Source: Onthophagus taurus | Lineage: Eukaryota > Arthropoda > Insecta > Coleoptera > Scarabaeidae | Length of the DNA stretch: 64,000 bases | Assembly (NCBI RefSeq): GCF_036711975.1 | Contig: NC_091966.1 | Coordinates: 1,061,501-1,125,500 of the forward strand | Direction of reading: 5' to 3' | In this document: positions 32,479 through 43,400 of the stretch, one piece after another | Layout of the letters: each line of letters opens with the position of its first letter | Numbering within the stretch: position 1 is the stretch's first letter | Program-made: the position numbers and the translations under genes | Notes under the pieces: generated by a model | Told to the model about the DNA's origin: nothing | The model's input: only the letters and a program-made list of their open reading frames with translations | Databases searched by the model: none

Positions 32479-34201
32479 TATACTCGTGATCTTTTTAAAT
32501 GAAAATTAGGGAAGGATGGCTAGCTCGGAGTCGGGGACGGTCGGGTTGGTTTACTTTGAAACCCTGCGCAAGGCTAAGGGGCCGGAGTAATCACGACGGC
32601 CAAAGCAGGTAGAGAAAGAGTAATTTAGAATTTGTCACTACGGGATTTTTAAATAGTTAATTGTTTCTATTAATGGTAAACCTCCTTGTCAATACAAGAA
32701 TTCATTATTTTCATAAATAAGTTTTATGATGATAATAGAGGACCATTCACCAGTAAATGGTGAATCTGAAACCATAAAATCCAATTTGAAGTCGAAAAGA
32801 AGCTTTTTTTCCCATTTGCTTTTGAGAATAATTTACCTTATATAGCCCAAATTAAATCAACTCAAAAAAATGCTATTTAAATGAATCGTTAACAATTAAA
32901 CGTTTTAATTAAATGAATATTAAAAATCTACCCAAATTGTTCAAGACCATCTTACATCGTTTAAAAATCTTGTAAATCATTTTACAGCGGCTCAAAATCA
33001 ATTAAAATATAGTAAAATCATTTAGAAACTATCTAAAATGGTTGAAGATCAAACCGTCAAAAACTGTTCAAAATCCTGCCAAATCTTCTATACTCACGTA
33101 AAATCATCTGCAGAAACTTAATATTTAGTAAAATTATTTAAGATCGGTTAAAATCATCCAAAACCGACTTAAATCACCCAAAAATGTTCAAAAAATAGTT
33201 TAAAACGGTATAATGCCATCTGGAATTTAAAATGACTTAAAACTGTTGAAATTGAGTTTAAAATTGGTATAAATTATTTAATCAGTTTAAAATGGTTGAG
33301 AATCATTTGAAATTGTTTAAAATCGACTTGAACCATTCAAAATTCTCTAAAATCTTGTAGGACCACTGCAGCCACTCAGACCAGTCAAAATCATCTAAAA
33401 CTTAGTAATCATCTTAGAATCATCCAAAAATGTTCAAAAAATAGTTCAAAACGTTATAACATCATCTGGAATCATCTAAACTCATCTAAGATTGTTGAAA
33501 ATCAATCTAAAATGGCGTGAAATTGCTGAATCGATTTAAACTGGTTGAAAATTATCTGAAATGTTTTAAAACCTTGCAAAATCTTCTAGGAACACATAAA
33601 ATTAGCTGCAACCGCTTAAAATCTAGTAAACTCATTTAAAATTAGTTAAGATAATCCAAAATTGTCTTCAAGTCATCTAAAAATGTTCAAAATAAGGATT
33701 AAATGATTAAAATAGTGCTGAATCACACTGTAATAATATTAATAATTAATCAGTATTAATATCTTAATATATTATCATCATGAAATTGATTTAAATTAGA
33801 AACAATAATTGAAACACGTTGAAAAACGTAATAATATTATCATTTAATATTTTTTCTGTATTTATATTTTAATAGTTATCATCATAAAATTTATTTAAAC
33901 TAGGAACAATTTTTATTTGTTTTCCAAAAATCATTTTTTAATAAAACATAATACATTAAATAATTTATTATGCTATTTTCGATAATTTAATCGAATATTT
34001 AGCTGGTTTTTATTACAATAAACCTATTTAAAAATCCCGTAGTGACAAATTCTAAATTACTCTTTCTCTACCTGCTTTGGCCGTCGTGATTACTCCGGCC
34101 CCTTAGCCTTGCGCAGGGTTTCAAAGTAAACCAACCCGACCGTCCCCGACTCCGAGCTAGCCATCCTTCTCTAATTTTCATTTAAAAAGATCACGAGTAT
34201 A
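32479..34201. mobile_element. Inverted-repeat element with GC-rich 180-bp arms
   Basis: The arms begin TATACTCGTGATCTTTTTAA and include a GC-rich block (GGGACGGTCGGGTTGG, GGGGCCGGAGTAATCACGAC) near-identical in the right arm at 34030-34170. The interior is AT-rich with a degenerate array at 32860-33720. No ORF. Confidence 0.85.
32860..33720. repeat. Degenerate short tandem array
   Basis: Many imperfect copies of an AAAATCATTTAAAA / AAAATNGTTNAAA word of about 10-20 bp fill the interior of the surrounding element. Confidence 0.6.
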
Positions 34202-34305
34202 CGGTTTGTCACGTTCTTTAGCGCTTGCGTATAACAGCGCATAACTCATTTCCAATTGTGCAGCCGGTCTGTTTGTATCTCTTATGGGTATCTTTACCAT
34301 CAAGC

Positions 34306-35238
34306 GTGTCTGTCACGACGAGCTGAGTCTATATCTATGTGGCAAACTACTGGCACTATTTCTCTGAAAATTTGTATATAGCGTTAATCCGAGGTGCTCG
34401 TTTCAGCTAAAATATTTTCAGTTTTCTCCAACTTCCAGTTATACCAGAAATGGATCCAACTTCGTTATTTTAAATGGAATTTGGTGCATTCCATTTTATA
34501 GAAATGGATATTTCCATTTTTATAGAATTTTTGAGATCCACACTAAATTTTAATACAATTTGATACAAGTAATCATATGTCTAGAGTGCACCATTTATGA
34601 ATTATTTCAGTTTTTTCGAAAATTATGGCAGATGCAACCCTTCATAATGAAAGTAATTTTTCGAAATTACAGGAGTCCGGCCAAATATTCTCAGGGTTTG
34701 CACAGAGAGGACCCATAGGTTACATAACCCTTTAAAAGTTTTTTGAAAAATTATACAGAGTTGTCAGAAATTTGGCCCGAATTTCCCTATCTCGAAAAGT
34801 CGAAAATTTCATCTTTTTAAATGGCAACCCCAATTTGGGGTTGCTTTTCAAGTATTATGTAAGCTGTGGGTCGTCTCTGTGCAAACTTTGACAATATTTG
34901 GCCGGACTCGACCGTAATTTCGAAAAATTATATTTATTGTGAAGGGTTGCATCTGCCAAAATTTTCGAAAAGACTGAAATAATTGAAAAATGACATGAAA
35001 GACATGATGACTTATATCAAATTGTATTAAAATTTGGCGGGGATCTCGAAAATTCAATAAAAGTTGTTAAAATAACGAAGTTAGGGTCCATTTCCGGTAT
35101 AACCGGAAGTTGGAGAAATCTGAAAATATTTGAGCTGAAACGAGAACTTCGGGTAAACTCATATGCAAATTTTCACAAAAATAGTGCAGGTAGTTTGCCA
35201 TATACATATAGACTCAGCTCGGCGTGACAGACCCTGTA
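34306..35238. mobile_element. Foldback element FB-E
   Basis: The arm sequence GTCTGTCACGACGAGCTGAG mirrors 35208-35230, and the right end finishes ACCCTGTA. Both arms contain a CCGGT-ACCGGAAGT-like block and ACTTCGTTATTTTAA. The right end abuts FB-F. Confidence 0.75.
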
Positions 35239-35880
35239 CAGGGTGTTCAAATTTCGATGGGTTTGTAGGGTATCTCAGTTATTATGAAAGATAGAAAGTT
35301 GTGGGTTTCGCGAACCTGAGCTACTTTTTTGTGAAACTTACAATGGCGCAAACCAAATTTTCATAGCCCTCTTCGTTTTTGATATACAGGGAGTGTTTCC
35401 AAATTTACGATTTTCAGACACCTCCTGTACTCGGCTATCCGGAAACGTAAAAACGGGTTCTAATAGATTTTTTCACGTAGAATCCAATGGTGCACGTAGA
35501 ATTTTTCTAGTCGTCACGGTTTTTGAGTTATTCAGAGTTAAGTATTTTAGAAGTTGAGTATACAGTATTTGAGTTGTCTCAAAAACTCAAAAACCGTGAT
35601 GACTAGAAAAATTCTACGTGCACCATTGGATTCCACGTGAAAAAATCTAGTAGAACCCGTTTTTACTTTTCTACTAAGTTTCCGGATATCCGAGATACAG
35701 GAGGTGTCTGAAAATCGTAAATATCAAACACTCATCAAAAACGAAGAGGGCTATGAAAATTTGGTCTGCGCCATTGTAAGTTTCACAAAACTAGTAGTTC
35801 AGATTCGCGAAAGCCGCAACTTTCTATCTTTCATAATAACTGAGATACCCTGCAAACCCATCGAAATTTGGACACCTGTA
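35237..35880. mobile_element. Foldback element FB-F, 644 bp
   Basis: TACAGGGTGTTCAAATTTCG and its inverse finishing CACCTGTA bound almost uninterrupted arms with a centre near 35560. A subterminal TATCT...AGATA hairpin is present as in FB-B, FB-D and FB-G. There is no coding capacity. Confidence 0.85.
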
Positions 35881-36266
35881 CATTTGGATTTGGATTATTC
35901 TCTACTCTTTTACATGTTTCTGGTGTTTTGTTTAACAAATTTTTAAGAACTTTTATTTTATATGTATGTTTTATGATAAGTTTCATAGACAACTTAATCA
36001 AAAAAGTGAAAAAACATGCATATTTTTATTTCATTTTTCTAGTAAGGGTTATTACGGGGTTATTACGCTTTTTTTACATTTGTAATTAATGCTACTTTAG
36101 TTCATTATTGTTAAAAAAATGATTAAATGGATTTCGTTTGAAATGGTAAATTGTGGTTGCAGCGCTAACTATCGGCAGGGTTGGATATAAAACGTACATA
36201 GAAATTGAAAACCGTTCCAACAGCGTTGACGAAATCGAAAAAACGAAAAAAAAAAGTCCTGTACTA

Positions 36267-36286
36267 GTCGTGTACGCGTACACGAC
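36267..36286. repeat. 20-bp perfect palindrome
   Basis: GTCGTGTACGCGTACACGAC, extended to 28 bp with one mismatch, lies 30 bp inside the right end of the 4.0-kb TIR element. Confidence 0.85.
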
Positions 36287-36316
36287 GAGTCAAATTTGTG
36301 CGGTTGGAACGAACCT

Positions 36317-37232
36317 TATATTTATTTCCTGTTCTAAAGCCTTGTTGTTCTTTGATCAGTAATGGAGAATTAATTTTGATTGTGATAATCTCAGTTACTA
36401 GTTTGAAGTGTTGATCTTTTCTTCTTTCGGTTAGTTGTCCCTTGCTGAATTTCCTGTTATTTTCAATTTTATCTTTTGATCTAGTATTTGAGATAACAAT
36501 ACGTTTCTGTTGATCAATCTTTACTATTCTCGAACGTGTACTTGTATGTATTTCGTAGTCATAGAATTCTTCTCTCTTTTCTTTGAATTTACATTATTCT
36601 TTTTTGACTCTATGGGGCTATGATATTCATTTTTTGTTGTTAATCGTTACAAAATACTTTTTCGTTGTAACAATACAAAAACATTGTATACAAGCAGTTT
36701 ATTTATTTCTTATACATTACATTCAAACTTACATTTTACACAAGTACCTTGCCTTCATTTCATAATAGTTAATGTACATAACAGAAACCTAGAATCTCGT
36801 TGCGTCGTCTCATAGCGTAACATTGTTACATCCATGTTGATTTTTGTTCACCACGTTCATTGAAGTGTCAATTGGGATAATGATGTTAAGAGACGGAAAA
36901 GAACGTGTCGATTTTGACAAACCAACGTGGGGGGCGTCGGACTTTGTCCTACGTTGGGCGAATGATGGAGGAAAGAAAAGGTCATAATAATAATAGTAAC
37001 GAAAATCAACGGTGTTACTCGGGCATGAAACTAAAAAGGTTTGTAGAGCTTGCTGGGTTTGAAGAGAGGTTTGAAGAGGTCGAAAGGGAGTGGTTTATAA
37101 CAGTTAACAATATTGTAATACGGTAGTAATAATTATACACTTGAGATAACAGTAAATTGTAAATAATTAATTAATATACACGTGCAAGAAAATAAAATAA
37201 AAAATAATTAAATTCTGGATTCTAGCGGCAGT
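36317..37232 (-). other. 3' flank and probable 3' UTR of paramyosin
   Basis: No independent gene supported. A minus-strand AATAAA (about 36703-36708), 525 bases after the paramyosin stop, is the best polyadenylation candidate. A plus-strand ORF at 36905-37126 has no support. Confidence 0.4.
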
Positions 37233-37427
37233 TTAGTATTCAGCTGTTCGGGTGTCCTGGACAAGGTACACCTGAGAACCGGGAACTGTGCTTGTGGTTA
37301 CGAAGGTGCGGTGCTTGGCGCGGATGAGAGACAAGCTACTTTCGGCGGTGTCGGCACGATCTTCAGCGGCCTCCAATTCGCGTTGGAAGCGACGGACTCT
37401 AGTTACACTTTGTTGCGAAACTCCCTC
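37233..37427 (-). CDS. Prm: Paramyosin exon 11 (C terminus and stop)
   Basis: [20 protein letters not shown] and the non-helical tail ending TAEY, TAA at 37235-37233. Confidence 0.97.
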   Translation of the reverse strand, partial: EGVSQQSVTRVRRFQRELEAAEDRADTAESSLSLIRAKHRTFVTTSTVPGSQVYLVQDTRTAEY

Positions 37428-40400
37428 CTATTAATTAAACATATTTAATACAAAAAAATCTTATTAAAAAAAATTTTAATTAACATACCTGTTCTTGAAG
37501 TTGTCTCTTGAACAAAACAACTTTCTGGTTGGTCTTCTCCAAAGATTCCTGCAAAATTTGAATATTCTTCTGGTCCTCCTCACATTGAATCATGAATTCC
37601 TTCACGCTACGTTCCTTCTTACGCAAGATCTTAATAGTTTCAGCGTGACGTCTCTTCTCCTCGTCTAATTCCAATTCCATGTCGTGGATGCGTGCTTCCA
37701 ATTTGCCGATGATGCGTTTTCCGCCAACGATAGCGTTAGCTTCGACTTCTTCTAATCTGACCGACAAATTCTTGACTTCAATTTCCAAAGCTTTCCTGAT
37801 GGCTTCGATCTTAACGACACGTTCTTGTTCTTCGTGGAGAAGTTCAGTGGTGTGCTTAATCTCAACTTGTACGCGTTGGTAGCGTTCATCGGAAATCCTA
37901 AGTTCTTTGGTGACTTCGTCGTAATCGGCAGCAATGGCCGATAATTCTTGTTCAATCTTACTCTTGACGGAAGCCAAGTTAACGTTAATCGTTGTGAGTT
38001 CGTTAATGCGTGAAATTGATTCTTCGTATTGGAGTTCAACGGCCCTCTTGCTACGGAGAGCCTAAATTAAAAAATTATTTATTAATACAAACAAATTTAA
38101 AAATAATTTTTTGTAATTCGCGACGGTAATGAAAGCTATAACAGTACTCAAACGGGTGCTGTAATGAGACTCTTTACAGCATCCGATGCTGTAATGAGAT
38201 TTTAGTAACATTTTATGGAACTAGTTCATGTTGGTGACATTGGGTCATTAATTTTTCTAATTGTCAATGTGACAATGTTTGTCTATGGATGTTTAAATAC
38301 GTTCTTAGCATCGAATACAAGGTCCACAATGATGAGGACATTGAACTCTGAGCAATTTCTCTTATTTTGAGAGGTGTCCCAATTTCGATGTCCGCATAGG
38401 CTATCTCCGAAACTAAAAGAGATAGAAAAAAAGTAGCTTACATGTCATGATCTCGTTTTTCGAGAAAATGCTAATTCCGAAAACTCCGAACAGCTATCGT
38501 CTTTTGTTTTCACCCTATCGGCAAAAACTGAAAATTTTGCAAAAACGACAATCGCGAATATCTCACTTATTATCAAAGATGGAGTATTATAAATAAAACT
38601 TTATATGGGCAACTTTTTACGAAGAATTCAGTGGCGTAGGTAGAATTTTTTTCCCATCTTTTATTTTCGAGATTTTAAACATAACTTTATTTTTTTAAAT
38701 GGAAACCATAGTTGGCTATGACTTAAAATAATTTGTTATTTTCTTCTGATAACAAATATATATAGTTTGTGGGGTATATTTCTTATAGTTATTGAATAAT
38801 TAACAAAAATTCATTTTGTTCCATCTAAATCTAATGTATGTATTTAAAAGTACATACATTAGTAGTAAAAACGATTTTTTATTGCATTTTAGAAGCGCCA
38901 TCAATATTTTTCATTTGTTAAGTATGCTTTTCTAAAGCGGCCCTTACACGATCAATATTGACAACACCTTAGCATATTGACAATAATATTGACAGTGTAA
39001 GGTAAAAAAATTTAGTGACGGTAAATATTGATGGAGTATTGATAAAAATCCGGATTTTTTGATTTTCGTGCATCAATACTGAAAATTGGAGGGGATATTG
39101 ATAATACTATTGACTGTGTAGGGTTGGCGCCAATATTTTCATCAATACTCAGTGTAATAAATTCAACATTCAAAATTAAATATCTACTTTTACTTAATTG
39201 TAACAATAACAAAACATGTCTATCAACACACTGAAAAACATATGTTATTTTACCGTTTAAAGGGCAAATTATTTTTTCGTTTTTAGAAACGATTTAGTTG
39301 TGGTAATGCAGCTATTTGACCTTATTGATAAGTGATCTCTATAGAAGCCACTAACCGTTAAAGGGTTAACCCAGATGATTTGAAAACAGGTTTAATTCTT
39401 ATTTTCAAGCCGATCGCCTGTGAATAAGTGGTGAAAATGACCGCCCCATTACCTGACGTTGTTGACGTTCAAGACGATGAAGATACTGTTGGTTCATCTA
39501 GTTCATTCAGTTGGTCTTGTGGGACATATATAAAGGTTTGACAGATCTCTATTACACCTTTGCTGATAGTTGCTGGGGACATTATAACAGAAAACTTCAA
39601 GTCTTCAACATTTCTTTCTGTGGAAAAATACCTCAGGGTTAAGGCTAATCTTTCCCTAACACTTGTACTTTCTCTCATATTGCGATCCTGTCTTTTCAAA
39701 AATGGTTCAACCATCTGTAACGGTTTGTTAAAGGAACTTTCATCCATTCAAAAGTAGTTTTTGAAATCATCAACATCCCAGAGGTTGATTTCTATCAACA
39801 GTACTAGATAAGAATATTCATCTCTCTTCTTCAACCATTCTTTCATCCAGTGTTTGCGTTTCAGTCGAAGAGTAGTTCCAAGCCCCAAAATAATAGCTAC
39901 GCAAGCTTTTGTACGATTATCCTTATTTGGAAAGGAAAACCGGCAAATTACCGAGTAAAACTACGTAGATTCACCCTGTACGTGGTAAAAAGGTAACTTA
40001 TTGAGCAAACTGATTGTCAAAACTATTGACAATAATATTGATCGTGTAAGGTAGTGAAGTATTGAGACTGGTTACCACGAAGATTGATGGTTGTATTGTC
40101 AATACTATTGATCGTGTAAGGGCCGCTAAAGGGTACATGCTTTTTGAGAAGCATGTTTTTCGAAGAAAGGGCCAATTGAAAAGTTACCTATCATTCATTT
40201 CACGTAACCAATAACAATTTTCTAGTAACCAATAATGGATATCATTCCTGAAGCTCTAGATGCAAACAGCGTACTGGTGAAATTTATGGCAATGTAAAAA
40301 TCTAAGTACACTGCGTTGGGATACAGCAGAGTCATAAAAAATTACGCGAGAAGAAATATATGGATTATTACAAACAACAGCTTAAACATTGAATTTCTTG

Positions 40401-43400
40401 TAGCCCCTTCTTCTCTATTGAAGTTCTTACACAAGAAAGGATGTGTCTGTCTAGAAATCTTTGTTCCAATAAATTTTGCGCAACATTAATATCTTTGACT
40501 GCTCCATAAACAAAAGTCATTTTAGTTTTTTCAGCAATCGTGTCCCTTTCCATGCATAATTAAAATAAGCAATAAAGTTACTATTTTACAACATAAGTAA
40601 TTTGGAATTTGCAATTATAAGTAGTTAGCAGGATTTGTCATGTTTTTTGTTATCATGTATTCATGATTTTCATTATGTTCAGTCAACACAATAACGTCAC
40701 CTTAAAAAAGTTCATTAATATACAGGCTGTTTCTAAATTAATGCGACCGATGAGGAGTGATTTTTCAGTAAAAATTAAGGAGAGTCTTTCATACAAGTTT
40801 TTGTTCAAAACCTCTTCCCCACCGAGTTACAGTATTCTAAAGTTAGGGGAAAAATTGTTTTTATTTAATAAATCCATTATGGAGGAATTTAGAAGATTGA
40901 AATTTGACAGGTACCTGTTGTTAATAAAATGACACTTTTTGACGATTTTTATAGCCCGAAAATGTTATTACAAGAGGCTGAAAAATCAACCCCATAATAC
41001 TAAGCATTAGAACTTTTTAATACGTCTACATTTTTCTATTTAAAAACTTGATTTAAATAGTGGGATTCAATACGCACCTTTTTTGTATCTTGACATTTTC
41101 TCCTAAAATTGTTAGTTTGATCACAAAAAAATAAATATACAGGCTCAAGTGAATTAATTCGGAGATTGGTTATTATTAGTCAAAGAAATGAAGTTATGTC
41201 AAATTAACAATTTGTTAGTTGTAAAATGTCAAGAGATAAGAAAGTTGCAGATTTTTTCCTTAATTTTAGAGGGCTATAACTTGGAGGAGAAGGGGTTTTC
41301 AACAAAAAGTTATATGAAAAACACCCCGTAATTGTTGCTGAAAAATCATCCCTTGAAATCTTTCACATCAATTTAGAAACACTCGTTAATAAAATCAGAA
41401 ATACATACTTCGTTTTTATTTATTTAATTGATTCTTATTAATATTTCTTAATTTTTGTATTTATATTTTAAGCAAAGAATTCTCAACGACGAAATAATAA
41501 AGAACGAATTTGTATACGTGAAATCGTTTATCCAAACTCGAGTAGTTACAAAAAAACTTTGTTTATACTACCTACTCGTTTGATATGTGGAGGAGGCGCT
41601 ATCACGTCTGGAATTAAGTCTGCAATAGGACGAACAAAAATCAAAACTCACCATTTAATTAGCAAGGCAACTTTTGGTTCTCTGTTATAAAAAAAAGACA
41701 CATATTTTTTAAAATATTTAGATGTAATGTTTAATGTAATTAAATATTTTATATGTTAAACTGTTAAACAATTTCGTGTTCAATCACATAAATTCACTTA
41801 ATCTTTTATTCTGAGTATGCAACTTCTACTACAACTTGGATTTCCAATTTAATTCAATTCATTCATAAATGATGTTTTTCTCGTTTGCCGTTAGAGGCAG
41901 CACGAGCTAGAGCAACCCAACTCGTCCGGTTGGATAACTATGTATATCTATAAACAAGGCTAAAACTATTGTGTGTATTTAAAACTTAATGTTGTTATGG
42001 TGATAACCATACCATGAGGGAAAGCATTGTTTCCAATTATTGCCAAAGTTTGTAGCAAGGACAGTAGAATCTAACAGGACTGCTACATCCAGTGTAGTCG
42101 ACTACGGGTTGGTTGCCCGCACTCTACGTCACACTATTTGCCACGCCTAACTGTCTATGTTTTTAGAGGTTATATGAAAGACATTAATACGTCTAAAAAC
42201 ATAAAACTTCAAAACTAATATGAATACGTCTAGGACATAAATAAGATATAATATATTTGTTATATAGATGGGCAACTATAAACGTTTGATTGAAATGCGC
42301 AATTAGTTTTGGATACTGTCACCTACAGCGCTGAAATCATTGGCAGGCGGGAAATATAAATTAAATTTGTTATTTGAAAGGTTTATCGATGATTTTTTAC
42401 GAAAGCATTGCTTGGCGACAAAACTTTACAAACTGTGCAAAATTTTAAACACATTAAATTTTGTCGTTTACAATGTTTTACAAAAAAACATCAAAAAACA
42501 TGACTAGGTATTAAATTATTATTTGGTACAGGGTTTATTAAAAAGTCTTTAAACGAATAACAAAGACTTTATTCTTTAATTTTTTTATTATTATTTTTAC
42601 CACATCGTTTCCTTTTAATTTTATTGCATTTATCCAATGCTGCTTCCGCATCAATCGAGGTGTACTTATTATAAAGCAACAACAACAAATCGCTTTTTCT
42701 TCAAATCGCTAGCAACTCTTCCACTGTACACAATAAAACGCAACATAGAAAAATTTATATATATTATGTATATAGAAGGTCATCTCCCCACTATTTTTTG
42801 GTACAAACGCTCCCAAGGGGATTGTGAGGGAACTAATTAGGTTAAAGCGCGAAATTTAAATATAGGTATTTCTATACCGGTTTATACCAATACTTTATTT
42901 TGAAGAGGTCAAGTGCATTTGCTAAATAAATAGGAAAAAATATGAATTTAAAGTTTTTTCAAGATAATATTCATAATTTTTAACGTATATTGCTCTTATT
43001 TGCAAAAAGCGCCAATTTATCTATTGGATAAACTTATCAAGAGGTGGTAAAAGTGGCCCTAACTTATTTAAATACTTAACTAAAGGATATAAAACACTAA
43101 GCCAAAAGAACGTAAGGAAGAAAATTTGCTTATACAACAGGGTTATCACCAATTATCACACTAAACGACAAAACAAAAATGTGACGTTTGCTTTCACCTC
43201 TGAGTTTGACGTTATACATACATTTTTTTCTATGGTTACAAGCATGGTGTGTAATCTTACTACTATAAAAATGTAGACCCAGGTTTTAGTACCCTCACAA
43301 TCCACTGGATGACGTTGTAGACTGAATTTGTAGCAATCTGCATTATCTACACAAACAAAGCGCTTGTAACCATAGAAACGGTCAAACTCAAAGGTGAAAG

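Larger units (their letters stand above)
32324..36316. mobile_element. TIR element of 4.0 kb containing three nested inverted-repeat elements
   Basis: A 19-bp perfect terminal inverted repeat (AGGTTCGTTCCAACCGCAC and its inverse) bounds the segment, with TAT on both outer sides as a possible 3-bp target duplication. Inside lie three inverted-repeat elements at 32479-34201, 34306-35238 and 35237-35880. Removing them leaves about 0.7 kb, with no transposase recognised. Confidence 0.65.

Noticed and set aside
36905..37126. 73-codon plus-strand ORF
   Set aside because: Lies antisense in the probable paramyosin 3' UTR; no motif and no promoter seen.
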